64,000 bases of DNA from assembly GCA_965203375.1 (NCBI GenBank), contig OZ241886.1, forward strand, positions 3,680,279 through 3,744,278. Direction: 5' to 3'. The notes under the pieces were generated by a model that saw only the letters and a program-made list of their open reading frames with translations, had not been told where the DNA came from and ran no database searches. The DNA is from CATQHS01 sp965203375. GTDB lineage: Bacteria; Actinomycetota; Acidimicrobiia; Acidimicrobiales; Aldehydirespiratoraceae. Position 1 is the first letter of the stretch. Each line of letters opens with the position of its first letter. The translations under genes and the position numbers were made by a program. Shown here in pieces: positions 8,616-17,226 of this stretch.

Positions 8616-10106
8616 CTATTCGAAGGGAACGGTGTCGCTCCGGATGACCATGCACGAGCAGGATTCGTCGAAGGCGAAGACCCGGTAGCCGGAGGCGCCG
8701 GTGTAGCTGCCCTCGGCGAACGCCACCGAGTAGACGCTGGCCGGCTCGAAGGAGTCGCCGACGGCCCACAGGGCCGAGCCGATGTCGTCCGGACTCGACG
8801 AGGCGGCCGTGGCCCCGGCGAGCTGCAGCAGCCGCACCGCGTCGCAATAGAGCAGGGCGGTGCGGGAGTTGGCCCGGCTCTCGTATTCGAGCCCGGCGCC
8901 GGAGAGGACGTCCAGGCACAGCGACTCGGCGTCGTTGGCCGGAGACGGATACTGATCGTCGGCCACGTCCCATCCGGGGACCACGGAGATGCCCAGCGAG
9001 CCGGCCATGAGGTCGGGGGTGTTGCGGATGTTGAACTCGGGGCTGTCGTAGCTGGTGATGGCGTAGGCGGGCGAGAAGTTCTGGGTGGCGCCGATGTCCA
9101 TCATCCACGACGCCAGCCGGGAGCCGCCCAGCGCGATCACCTTGTCCACCCCGGCCGACTTGAAGTCCAGGATGGCCTGCTGCTGACCGGCCTCCAGGGT
9201 GGTGCCGTCGGTGGGGTCGACCCAGTTGACCGAGGCCGGCTGAGCGCCGGCGGCGGACAGGCGGGGGGCCATGATCTGATCGAGCATCCGGCGGTTCATG
9301 TCGTTGTCGATGCCGACGACGCCGACGGTGGCGCCGTCCAGCCAGTTAGAGGATTCGAGGGCCTGGGCCAGGCCAGCCACCAGATCGTCGTAGCTGGGCA
9401 GCAGCGGCGCCCACAGGTAGGGGGCCAGGTCCTGGTAGCCGGCCCGGTCCACCGGGAACAGGGTGACGTCGAGCATGAGCGTGCCGGCCGCGGCGTAGCA
9501 GGGCCGGGCGTTGTCCTGGAACTGGCCGGTTATCACCACCACCTCGGCCTTGTCGTCCTGGGTGATGGCGTTGCAGAGCTGCTCTTCGGAGATGGGGGAG
9601 TCGGTGATGGCGTTGAACACTCTCACCACGGGCTGGATGGGGCGGCCGCCGAAGCCGCCGACGCTGTTGGCGTGGGCGGCGATGGCCTCGATGGCCGCAT
9701 CCAGGTCGCCCTGGTCGGGCACCTCCCACCCCAGGGCCTGGGCCACCACGCTCACGTCGGTGACGATGAACGACACCACCAGCGGCTCGCCGTCGGCCGC
9801 GGCGGGTTCTGGGGTTTCGGACCCGGGCTCGACCGATGGCGAGGCCGGATCGGGCTGAGCGGGGGCTTCGGCGGGCTCGGTGGAGGCGGGCGCGGCCGCC
9901 GGCTCGGACCCGCCGCCGGAGTCCGACGACGAGCAGCCCGCCGCGGCCAGCGCCAACACAACGGCCAGCGCCAGGGTCCGGGCCAGCACCGGGGTCCGGG
10001 CCGACGACAGGGTTCGGGCCGCCACCGGGGTCCGGGCCGACGCCGTGGTCTCAGGAACCGCCGGGGTGCGGGCCGCTCTTGAGGTCCGAGCCGCGGCGGG
10101 GCTCAT
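8616..10106 (-). CDS. Periplasmic-binding-protein-like lipoprotein (ABC solute receptor, LivK/Peripla_BP_6 type)
   Basis: About 496 residues. A signal peptide with lipobox (ALAAAGC, Cys near residue 60) is preceded by an odd Arg-rich run of repeats (ARTPV, ARTLSS). After an acidic Pro/Ala linker, the mature part reads as a type I binding protein: VVSFIVTDVS at the first strand, then GATVGVVGIDNDMNRR and KVIALGGSRLASWMMDIG. It would capture the solute for the LivF and LivHMG fusion proteins encoded next. The ATG at 10106 overlaps the stop of the small membrane protein upstream (ATGA). The ligand is unknown. Confidence 0.82.
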   Translation of the reverse strand: MSPAAARTSRAARTPAVPETTASARTPVAARTLSSARTPVLARTLALAVVLALAAAGCSSSDSGGGSEPAAAPASTEPAEAPAQPDPASPSVEPGSETPEPAAADGEPLVVSFIVTDVSVVAQALGWEVPDQGDLDAAIEAIAAHANSVGGFGGRPIQPVVRVFNAITDSPISEEQLCNAITQDDKAEVVVITGQFQDNARPCYAAAGTLMLDVTLFPVDRAGYQDLAPYLWAPLLPSYDDLVAGLAQALESSNWLDGATVGVVGIDNDMNRRMLDQIMAPRLSAAGAQPASVNWVDPTDGTTLEAGQQQAILDFKSAGVDKVIALGGSRLASWMMDIGATQNFSPAYAITSYDSPEFNIRNTPDLMAGSLGISVVPGWDVADDQYPSPANDAESLCLDVLSGAGLEYESRANSRTALLYCDAVRLLQLAGATAASSSPDDIGSALWAVGDSFEPASVYSVAFAEGSYTGASGYRVFAFDESCSCMVIRSDTVPFE

Positions 10107-10351
10107 GGGGACGCTCCGGCGGCCGCAGCCCGGACGGCGGCGGCGTAGGCCGCCCGCCGGGCCGACAGGACCCGGGCCGCCACCCAGACGGCCAGCGCCA
10201 GCAGGGCGCACACGATGGCCACCTGCAGCCACGAGGCCAGGGCCAGCCACCAGTGGCCGATCCGATCCAAAGCCTGGTCGTTCATCCCGGTGAGGTACAG
10301 CATGGCCCCGGACAGCCCTCCGAACCACCGCCGCTTGGCCATCGCCGTCAT
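10103..10351 (-). CDS. Small single-pass membrane protein (82 aa)
   Basis: An 82-residue protein with one clear transmembrane helix (residues about 38-62, WLQVAIVCALLALAVWVAARVL) and a basic, Ala-rich cytoplasmic tail. It lies between a mini-ORF and the binding lipoprotein with ATGA overlaps on both sides, so it belongs to the transport operon. No family is recognised; it may help assemble or regulate the transporter. Its own start codon region (GGTGCGATGA) repeats the sequence at the end of the acyl-CoA dehydrogenase gene. Confidence 0.6.
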   Translation of the reverse strand: MTAMAKRRWFGGLSGAMLYLTGMNDQALDRIGHWWLALASWLQVAIVCALLALAVWVAARVLSARRAAYAAAVRAAAAGASP

Positions 10352-10416
10352 CGCACCGCCCCCCGCCGCCGCGGGCTCGCCCGACCCAGACTCCGCCGCT
10401 CGATAATCGCCATCAT
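10348..10416 (-). CDS. Coupled mini-ORF (22 aa) between acyl-CoA dehydrogenase and small membrane protein
   Basis: The ATG overlaps the stop of the acyl-CoA dehydrogenase gene and the TGA overlaps the ATG of the 82-residue membrane protein. The junction string GCGGTGCGATGA occurs at both ends, 65 bases apart, so the mini-ORF arose by tandem duplication of the stop/start junction. The predicted peptide (MMAIIERRSLG...) is basic and has no recognisable domain. Confidence 0.45.
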   Translation of the reverse strand: MMAIIERRSLGRASPRRRGAVR

Positions 10417-11837
10417 CGCACCGCTCCGAACTGGGCGCCCTCTCGGCCGTGGACCAGGTACTCGGCCGCCTCCAGCTTGCCCCGCTCGGGCGGGAAGCCC
10501 TGGACCAGGGCCATGGCCAGGTCCCGCAGGCCCCGGGAGATGGGCGAGTCGAAGCCGGTGTTGCCGGTGCCGCAGGCCTTCAGGGCGGTCACGGCCACGT
10601 CGAAGCAGTTCTCGGCGATCTCGCCCTTGGCGATGCGCCAGTGGGCCACCTCCTCGTCCTTGGACAGCCGGGGCGGGTCGGAGGTCTCCAACTGGAGTTG
10701 GCGGCGGGCCCAGTGCAGGGCCGTGTCCATACAGGCCCGCATCCGGCCGATCAACTGCTTGTGCAACTCGCTGCCGCCGATGGGCTCGTCGGTGCCGTGG
10801 TAGGTGGTGGTGCGCAGGTAGTTCAGCGCGAACTCGAAGATGGCGTGGGCCGCGCCCAGATACACCGACGAAAGCGCCACCTGGTTGCCCACGAAGCTGC
10901 CCCGGCTCACCTGGGTCATCTTCACGAAGGCGCCGGGCAGGGCCAGGGCGCAGTCGGCGGGCACGAAGGCGTCGGCCAGCACGATCCCGTGGGTGGCCGA
11001 GGCCCGCATCCCCAGCGAGTCCCACTTGGTGCGGTCGGAGACGCCGGGGGTGTCGCGGGGCACCAGGAACACGGCGAGTTGCTCCGCGGTGGCGGCGCCG
11101 GGGAGCTTGGCGGTGACCAGGTAGTCGTCGGCCACCCCGGTGGCGCAGCCGAACGACTTGACCCCGTTGATCAGCCAGCCGCCGTCGGCGGGCGACGCCT
11201 CGGTGGCGATGGCGATGGCCGCGTCCTTCACCCGCACCGACTCGCTGGCGAAGTTGGCCACCCAGCGGCCCTCGGCGCCCATGCGCCTCAGCACCTTCTC
11301 GGAGAAGGCCCGCACCGCGGGGGCCTCGTCTTCAGAGAACAGCCCGGCGTCGATGGCGGCCAGCGGCAGCAGGGCCCGGGAGGTGCCGCTGCACTGGAAG
11401 AAGAAGGCGATGGCGGTGGACGGGCAGGCGGTGGCCAAAGCGAAGGTGGCCGCGGCCAGGTCGCGCAGCCCGCCGCCCAGGCCGCCGTAGTCGACCGGGA
11501 CGTTCAGGCCCAGCAGCCCGGCGTCGGAGAAGGTGCGGATGTGGCTGAGCGGGAACTCGCCGGTGCGGTCGGCCTCGGCCGCGGCCGCGGCCAGTGCCCC
11601 CAGCACGCCGTCCACCCGGGCGGCCCGCTCGCGCTCGGCGCCGGTCATGTCGTCGACCAAGACCTCCCCCACGCAGCGCCCGGCGGCGGTCGACCGCTCC
11701 CCCGGGCCGGCCGAGTCTGTGTCAGGCGACCGGCCGCCCGGGCCGGCGGACGACGCCATGTCGGCGGTCCCCGAGTCGGCGGCGGCGGACGGCGTCATGC
11801 CAGCGCCCTCCGAGTCGGCGGCGGCGGACGGCGCCAT
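10413..11837 (-). CDS. Acyl-CoA dehydrogenase family protein
   Basis: A 474-residue flavoenzyme of the acyl-CoA dehydrogenase fold: N-terminal helical domain (EFPLSHIRTFSDAGLLGLNVPVDYGGLGG is the hallmark entry), a middle beta domain (GWLINGVKSFGCATGVADDYLV; SLGMRASATHGIVLADAFVP), and a C-terminal helical bundle. Expected role: FAD-dependent alpha,beta-oxidation or a dibenzothiophene-monooxygenase-like reaction. Residues 1-45 are low-complexity, made of 13-residue in-frame repeats each beginning with Met (MAPSAAADS, MTPSAAADS), from a 39-base DNA repeat; the conserved protein begins near the Met at 11648. The start at 11837 is favoured by a GGGAGGGGG ribosome site. It follows the CoA-transferase gene by 24 bases. 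Confidence 0.87.
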   Translation of the reverse strand: MAPSAAADSEGAGMTPSAAADSGTADMASSAGPGGRSPDTDSAGPGERSTAAGRCVGEVLVDDMTGAERERAARVDGVLGALAAAAAEADRTGEFPLSHIRTFSDAGLLGLNVPVDYGGLGGGLRDLAAATFALATACPSTAIAFFFQCSGTSRALLPLAAIDAGLFSEDEAPAVRAFSEKVLRRMGAEGRWVANFASESVRVKDAAIAIATEASPADGGWLINGVKSFGCATGVADDYLVTAKLPGAATAEQLAVFLVPRDTPGVSDRTKWDSLGMRASATHGIVLADAFVPADCALALPGAFVKMTQVSRGSFVGNQVALSSVYLGAAHAIFEFALNYLRTTTYHGTDEPIGGSELHKQLIGRMRACMDTALHWARRQLQLETSDPPRLSKDEEVAHWRIAKGEIAENCFDVAVTALKACGTGNTGFDSPISRGLRDLAMALVQGFPPERGKLEAAEYLVHGREGAQFGAVR

Positions 11838-11861
11838 GTCGTCTGCGCCCCCTCCCTCAGC

Positions 11862-13130
11862 TCAGACGACGCCGGACGCGGCGTAGCGCTCGAGGTCGGC
11901 GGCGCTCAGGCCCAAAAGTCCCTGGAGCACCTCTTGGTTGTGCTGGCCCAGCTCGGGGCCGACCCAGCGCAGCGATCCGGGCGAGGCCGACAGCTTCGGG
12001 GCCACGTTCTGCATGGGCAGCTCGCCCAGCTCGGGGTGCAGCAGCCGGACGATGGCCTGGCGGGCGGCGAAGTGCGGGTCCTCGAGCATCTCCGGGGCCC
12101 GGAAGATCCGCCCGGTGGGGATCTGATGCTCCACCAGCAGGGCGTGCAGGTCGGCCGCGCTCAGCGTGGCCGTCCACTCGGCGATCAGGCCGTCCAGCTC
12201 GATCTGGTGCTCCCCCCGGGCTCCGTGGGTGGCGTAGCGGGGGTCGTCGGCCAGCTCGGGGCGGCCCATGGCCCCGGCCAGCCGGCCGAACACCACGTCG
12301 TGGTTGGCGGCGATGAGGACCATCTGGCCGTCGGCGGTGGGGTACACGTTGGACGGGGCGATGTTGGGCAGCACCGCCCCGGTGCGCTCCCGGATGTAGC
12401 CGGTGGCGGCGTACTCGGGGATCAGCGATTCCATCACGGCCAGGACCGCCTCGTAGATGGCCGAGTCGACCACCTGGCCCCGCCCGGTCCGCTCCCGGTG
12501 GTGCAGGGCGGTGAGCGCGCCCAGGCAGGCGAAGACGGCGGCCAGGGTGTCGCCGATGCTGATGCCCATCCGGCTGGGCGGGGTGGACGGGTCGCCCACC
12601 ACGTAGCGCAGCCCGCCCATGGCCTCGCCCACCGAGCCGAAGCCGGGCTGGCCGGCGTAGGGCCCGGTCTGCCCGTACCCGGTGACCCGCACCAGGATGA
12701 GCCGGGGGTTGATGGCGCTCAGCTCCTCATAGGACAGGCCCCAGCGCTCCAGGGTGCCGGGCCGGAAGTTCTCGATCACGACGTCGGTGGAGGCGGCGAG
12801 CCGCCGGATCAGGTCCTGGCCCTCGGCTGCCCGCAGGTTGACGGTTACCGACTTCTTGTTGCGGGCCACCACCGGCCACCACAGGGATTTGCCGCCCGAC
12901 CGCTCCCGGCCCCACTCCCGCATCGGGTCGCCCACGCCGGGTTGCTCGACCTTGATGACCTCGGCCCCGAAGTCGGCCAGGAGCTGGCCGCAGAAGGGCC
13001 CGGCCAGCAGCACCCCCATCTCCAGCACCCGCAGGTCGGCCAGGGGGAGGGGCAGGCCCTCGCCGCCGGCGGCGCCGGCGGGTGCGGCGCCGGCCTGTGC
13101 TCCGCCGGCCGGGGTGGCGTCGCCGCTCAC
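11862..13130 (-). CDS. Family III CoA-transferase (CaiB/BaiF)
   Basis: A 422-residue class III CoA-transferase, moving CoA between carboxylic acids. Seen are the N-terminal DLRVLEMGVLLAGPFCGQLLADFGAEVIKVE motif, the KKSVTVNL strand, VVIENFRPGTLERWGLSY, the GFGSVGEAMGG segment where the family has its glycine loop, and a C-terminal GHNQEVL-like end (LGQHNQEVLQGLLG). The usual catalytic Asp of the family lies in the segment after AGQPGFGSVGEAM and is not obvious here. Paired with the acyl-CoA dehydrogenase just downstream, it suggests activation then oxidation of a carboxylic acid whose import is handled by the adjacent ABC system. GTG start; the Ala-rich first 25 residues are variable. Confidence 0.9.
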   Translation of the reverse strand: MSGDATPAGGAQAGAAPAGAAGGEGLPLPLADLRVLEMGVLLAGPFCGQLLADFGAEVIKVEQPGVGDPMREWGRERSGGKSLWWPVVARNKKSVTVNLRAAEGQDLIRRLAASTDVVIENFRPGTLERWGLSYEELSAINPRLILVRVTGYGQTGPYAGQPGFGSVGEAMGGLRYVVGDPSTPPSRMGISIGDTLAAVFACLGALTALHHRERTGRGQVVDSAIYEAVLAVMESLIPEYAATGYIRERTGAVLPNIAPSNVYPTADGQMVLIAANHDVVFGRLAGAMGRPELADDPRYATHGARGEHQIELDGLIAEWTATLSAADLHALLVEHQIPTGRIFRAPEMLEDPHFAARQAIVRLLHPELGELPMQNVAPKLSASPGSLRWVGPELGQHNQEVLQGLLGLSAADLERYAASGVV

Positions 13131-13172
13131 TGCGGGCTGCCTAGCGAGGCGGTCCGGCGGGTCTCCGGCGGC

Positions 13173-13952
13173 TCAGGCGCTCCGGCGGCGGGCCAGGAAC
13201 ACCCCGCCGCCGATCAGCACCACGGCCACCACCACGATCACCACGACCAGCCCGGCGGAGCCGCCCCCGCCGCTGTCGCTGGCCGCCGGCGCGGGCGCGG
13301 CGGTCGGCTCGGGCTCAGGCTCGGGGGCGGCAGTGGTCTCAGGGGCCGGCGCGGCGGTGGTCTCGGGGGCGGGGGCGGCAGTGGTCTCAGGGGCGGGCGC
13401 GGCGGTGGTCTCGGGGGCCGCTTCCTCCTCCTCGGCCATGGTCTCCTCCGCCGCCTCTTCCTCGGCGGCCTCGACCACGGCGAAGGTGACCTGCACCCCG
13501 GCGTAGTTGGCGTTCGGCCCGATGCCGTCGCCGGCCACGATGTGACACGGGTTCTCGTGGTCGCAGCGGCCCGGGATCACCGACACCGGGTACTCCACGG
13601 TGGCCGTGCCGTCGGCGCCGGCGGTGGCGGTGTGCTGGCCGTAGTTGCTCAGCTCGCAGTCGGCCGGACCGGCGGACGGGAAGTTGTAACAGGTCACCAC
13701 GGTGATGCTGGCGTCGGGGAGGAAGCTGGTGAGCTCCACCGTCACCGTCTCGCCGTCGGCGATGTCGGCGTCCTTGGACACGGTCATGGTCTCGCCGTTG
13801 TGGCCCAAGCCGTGGTCGGCCAGGGCGGGCGAGACGGCCAGAGCGGCCAGGGCCAGGGCGGCGGCGCCCGCCGCCCCGAGCCGGACGAGGCGGCGGGGGG
13901 CCGAAGCCGGCGGCCTCGCCCCGCTGCGATCAACATCTGCGGCAAACCTCAT
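13173..13952 (-). CDS. Secreted neocarzinostatin-like protein with C-terminal membrane anchor
   Basis: About 259 residues: a signal peptide ending in ALADHG near residue 46, then a domain of about 110 residues that matches the neocarzinostatin/enediyne-apoprotein beta-sandwich (DGETVTVELTSFLPDASITVVTCY; two Cys pairs, CYNF...CELS and CDHENPC), an acidic linker, four PETTAAPA repeats, and a C-terminal helix followed by RRRSA. It is probably exported and held in the cytoplasmic membrane facing outward. The start at 13952 is chosen for an AGGAGGGG ribosome site 7 bases upstream. Divergent from the FG-GAP lipoprotein; 39 bases hold both promoters. Ligand-carrying in the antibiotic sense is not implied. 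Confidence 0.78.
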   Translation of the reverse strand: MRFAADVDRSGARPPASAPRRLVRLGAAGAAALALAALAVSPALADHGLGHNGETMTVSKDADIADGETVTVELTSFLPDASITVVTCYNFPSAGPADCELSNYGQHTATAGADGTATVEYPVSVIPGRCDHENPCHIVAGDGIGPNANYAGVQVTFAVVEAAEEEAAEETMAEEEEAAPETTAAPAPETTAAPAPETTAAPAPETTAAPEPEPEPTAAPAPAASDSGGGGSAGLVVVIVVVAVVLIGGGVFLARRRSA

Positions 13953-13991
13953 AACGTGCCCCTCCTGTTCCGCGGTCGGCGCCGCCACATT

Positions 13992-15353
13992 ATGTTGTCC
14001 GGCGTGTTCCGGTCAACGAAACGCTGTTCCGCAATCTACCTCGTCGTCGCCGTCTCGGTTCTGGCCGGCAGCGGCGCCTGCGGGACGGCGGCGGGCGACG
14101 ATCAGCCCGAGCCGGCCATGCGGGCCGACGACGAGCGGTTCGGGGTCTACGTCGTGGCCACCGCGGCCGACGGGCCGGCCGGGGTGGAGGCCGGGGACAT
14201 GGACGGCGACGGCGACCTCGACCTGGTCGTCAACTTCTTCGGCGACCGGCCCGACGACGCCGGCCCGGTCGAGTTCCCGCCGGGGGGGATCACCGTCTAC
14301 CGCAACGACGGCGACCTCGCCTCCTGGACCCCCGTGCCGGTGCTGACCAGGGCCGACGGCCAGTACTTCCTCAACGAGGCCGTCCCCGAGGACCTCGACG
14401 GCGACGGCGACCTGGACCTGCTGGTCTCCGGCGGGTTCTTCGTGTGCGAGCTCAATCCCGAGATCGGGCCGTGCGGGGCCCTGTTCTGGCTGGAGCAGGA
14501 CGGCGAGGCCTGGCGGCGCCACGACATCGTCGGGCCGGGCGCGGCGGCCTTCTACCACCGGGCCCTGCTGGCCGACCTGAACGGCGACGGCCTCAACGAC
14601 CTGGTGACGGTGGGAGAGACCTTCGACGACGCTGCGGCCCAGTGGCATCCGGGCATCGACGGCGAGGCCCTGTTCGACCCGGTCCCCCGCCCGATCGGCC
14701 GGGGCGGCGGGAGCCTGCCCGTCCTGCACGACATCGACTCCGACGGCGACTTGGACCTGGCCAGCGGCCAGTTCTTCCTGGAGGGCAGCTCGTTCGTGTG
14801 GTTCGAGCAAGTGCGTCCGCCGGGGCCGGGATCGCCGGACGGGGTCTGGGAGCGGCACGCGATCCACGACGGGCTGGGCCGGGTCATCCAGCTTGCCGCG
14901 GTCCCCGGACTGGCCAGCGACGGCGGGGCGGGCTGGATCGGGTCCAACCACGTCAACAACGTGAGCCGGGACCCGACGCCGCTGTCGGGGATCTACCGGC
15001 TGACCCCGCCCGACGATCCCCGGCGGGGCTGGGCGGACGAGCTGATCAGCGACCAGATCGTCTCCCGGCCCATCGAGGGCCTGAACTTCCAGGCCGCCCC
15101 GGGCGTGTTCTCCTGGGGCGACGCCGACGACGACGGCGACATCGACCTCACCGTCTCCGGCGACGGCGACCCCCGCATTTTCTGGTTCGAGCAGCTCGAC
15201 TCGGGCGAACTCCGCCAGCACACCCTCCGGGAGGGTTTCGGCCAGGCCGCGGGCGGGCTGGTGGCCGACCTCGACGGCGACGGTGACTCCGAGGTGGTGT
15301 TCACCAGCTACGACACCGGCGAAGTGCTGATCTTCGACTACCAGCCGACCTGA
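13992..15353 (+). CDS. FG-GAP/VCBS repeat lipoprotein (beta-propeller)
   Basis: A 453-residue lipoprotein with lipobox VLAGSGAC (Cys near residue 30). The mature part holds at least six FG-GAP/VCBS blades recognisable by calcium-binding loops of the form DxDGDGDLDLVV, for instance GDMDGDGDLDLVVNFF, EDLDGDGDLDLLVSGG, ADLNGDGLNDLVTVG, HDIDSDGDLDLASGQ and ADLDGDGDSEVVFTS. Such seven-bladed propellers mediate extracellular binding. Nothing in the neighbourhood fixes its ligand. The ATG at 13992 gives a compact signal peptide. Confidence 0.85.
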   Translation: MLSGVFRSTKRCSAIYLVVAVSVLAGSGACGTAAGDDQPEPAMRADDERFGVYVVATAADGPAGVEAGDMDGDGDLDLVVNFFGDRPDDAGPVEFPPGGITVYRNDGDLASWTPVPVLTRADGQYFLNEAVPEDLDGDGDLDLLVSGGFFVCELNPEIGPCGALFWLEQDGEAWRRHDIVGPGAAAFYHRALLADLNGDGLNDLVTVGETFDDAAAQWHPGIDGEALFDPVPRPIGRGGGSLPVLHDIDSDGDLDLASGQFFLEGSSFVWFEQVRPPGPGSPDGVWERHAIHDGLGRVIQLAAVPGLASDGGAGWIGSNHVNNVSRDPTPLSGIYRLTPPDDPRRGWADELISDQIVSRPIEGLNFQAAPGVFSWGDADDDGDIDLTVSGDGDPRIFWFEQLDSGELRQHTLREGFGQAAGGLVADLDGDGDSEVVFTSYDTGEVLIFDYQPT

Positions 15354-15399
15354 AGCCCGATCCGACTCCAGCCCCGGGCCGCCGCGGCCGCTCCCGTTA

Positions 15400-16980
15400 T
15401 CACCGGTCGGCTGAGCGGGGGTCGCCGCCGGCGCTTCTCCAGTCGGCGTACATATCCAACGCGTGCTGATACGCCTCGGCCAGATCCACCAACACGCTCT
15501 CGGGCGCCCGCTGCTCCCCCGCTGCCAGCACTTGGCGGCGGAGCTCTTGCAAGGAGATCAGCCTTTCGCCCTTGGAAGTGTTGTGGTACGGGCACAAAGG
15601 CGCCCGGTTCGTCACCTGATCGCTGCCCTCTTCGCTCTTGGGGGTGATGTGGTCCAGGTGGAAGTTCTGGGTGGTTCTCACGAGTTCGTATTCGCCTGAG
15701 TCGGCAAGGCGGGTATTGGCAAACCCGCAGCACCACGCCCGCCACCCGGAAAACTGGAGCAATTCCTCGAGCATGCGATCACGGGGGATCAGGCTGGCCG
15801 GCTGCTTGAAGCGGCGCGGCTGGTCCAACACCGCCGCCGCCGCATCCATCACCGGATCCGGGTCCGTGTCCGAACGCTCCGGCAGTTCGTTCGGCCCTCG
15901 AACGGTGATGTTCACTTCGGACAGCAGCCTTCCCTCTCCGGGATCGCCGTCCACGGCGTAGTTGAACTTGTGAAGCTGCCGTCTGAGCACCGTCATGGCT
16001 CGGGGGTTGAAGTCGCAGGCGATCCATTGCCGGCCGTTCCTCTCGGCGGCCACTGGCACGTAGGCGCAGCCGGCGAAGCAATCCAGCACCACATCACCCG
16101 GATTGGTCGACGCTCGGATAATGCGCTCAGCAAGGGCGACGGGTTTCTGAGTGGGGTAGCCAGTCTTTTCCGTACTGAAGCTTTTGATCATGATTGAATC
16201 CAGCACATCTCCGCTAGAACAATTCCAAGTATCCTCTATCGGTATGCCTTTACCCGAAGGCAGTTTTCCATCCCTGCGAACATATCCCTCAGGGTACGGC
16301 AAATACTCCTTATTGAACTGTTTAGCAGCCGCGGGACCCTTTACGTAATAGAGAATGGTGTCATGATTTCTTATCCAACCCTTCTTTTGGGTTTTATAGC
16401 CGGAAATCCACCCGATCCGCCACACGATCTCGTCGCGAAAGTTCCTTCGGCCAAACACAGCATCCAGGGCAATTCGCAAGTATGAGTTGGCCGTCGGATC
16501 ACAATGCAAATAGATACTGCCTGTGGATTTCAAGACACGGTATATCTCTAAAATACGAATACCCATGTAGGTCAGATAGGCGGCATGAGACTCAGAGTGG
16601 ACAGTGCGGGTTGTTTCTATGAATTGGTGAAGAGCCGAGCATTTCTGCCCAATAATCTCCAACCATCTCTCATGGATGTCTTCGGCCCAAGTGAAGGTAT
16701 CACCGAACGCGGCTGAATCACGTCCGTTGTCCGGCCATTCCACTCCGATGCGACCAGCCATAGTGCGATCAGTGACACCCCACTCTGATAGTTTGACCCG
16801 CTCGGCCGTTTGCTCTTCGTCTGTGAGCGCCGGGTTCAGCTTGCCGGTGAAGGTCCTGTTTTTGGCGAACGGCGGATCGATGCACACCAAGTCGATGCTC
16901 TCGTTGTCCATCTGCCGCAGCAGCTTGAGATTGTCGACGACGATCAGATGACGGTTGAGGGGGTGAGGATTGGCTATCAT
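15400..16980 (-). CDS. Solitary DNA methyltransferase (N6-adenine/N4-cytosine) fused to an HNH domain
   Basis: A 526-residue protein. Near residue 35 it has the catalytic DPPF motif of beta-class amino-methyltransferases, and near residue 300 the SAM-binding motif in the form DVVLDCFAGCAYVPVAAE (the usual FxGxG is FAGCA, with Cys-Ala in place of Ser-Gly). TGYPTQKPVAL before it is the typical preceding segment. Residues about 440-490 form an HNH zinc-type endonuclease-like domain (HLDHITPKSEEGSDQVTNRAPLCPYHN). No partner restriction or specificity gene is adjacent, and the region has lower GC than its neighbours, especially 16150-16700, pointing to transfer. It may be a combined methylase-nuclease or a homing-type element. 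Confidence 0.85.
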   Translation of the reverse strand: MIANPHPLNRHLIVVDNLKLLRQMDNESIDLVCIDPPFAKNRTFTGKLNPALTDEEQTAERVKLSEWGVTDRTMAGRIGVEWPDNGRDSAAFGDTFTWAEDIHERWLEIIGQKCSALHQFIETTRTVHSESHAAYLTYMGIRILEIYRVLKSTGSIYLHCDPTANSYLRIALDAVFGRRNFRDEIVWRIGWISGYKTQKKGWIRNHDTILYYVKGPAAAKQFNKEYLPYPEGYVRRDGKLPSGKGIPIEDTWNCSSGDVLDSIMIKSFSTEKTGYPTQKPVALAERIIRASTNPGDVVLDCFAGCAYVPVAAERNGRQWIACDFNPRAMTVLRRQLHKFNYAVDGDPGEGRLLSEVNITVRGPNELPERSDTDPDPVMDAAAAVLDQPRRFKQPASLIPRDRMLEELLQFSGWRAWCCGFANTRLADSGEYELVRTTQNFHLDHITPKSEEGSDQVTNRAPLCPYHNTSKGERLISLQELRRQVLAAGEQRAPESVLVDLAEAYQHALDMYADWRSAGGDPRSADR

Positions 16981-17226
16981 TGTTGACTGCCCTTTGCCTG
17001 CGCAACAGCCGTCTCAGTGTTGTGACGGCCTTCCGTCATGTTCGCTCTCAACGTACTCAAGGGTGTGACACTGAACTCTAGGCCGCCGATGGAACGGGGT
17101 GGTGGTTGCTGAAGCGCCAACTGATCAGCGAGGCCGATGCGGGGATTGCCGTACGGACTGAGCAATCGTCAGCGGCCGCCGGCCAGCCGGAGCGAGGCGT
17201 CTACGAGGGCCGGGCCAGCGGGTGGG
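16981..17226. other. Intergenic region upstream of the methyltransferase
   Basis: About 250 bases without a convincing gene. It holds the promoter of the methyltransferase and the 3' side of the isochorismatase-like operon. No clear terminator hairpin or repeat was seen. Confidence 0.4.

Noticed and set aside
11838..11861. Mini-ORF relay between CoA-transferase and acyl-CoA dehydrogenase
   Set aside because: No start codon in the gap; a normal ribosome site is present instead, with duplication kept in frame in the dehydrogenase.
10449..13990. Very long plus-strand frame running antisense over the acyl-CoA dehydrogenase and CoA-transferase genes
   Set aside because: Composition is His/Gly/Gln-rich shadow text; only the part from 13992 has real protein features. 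The minus-strand genes have clear domains.
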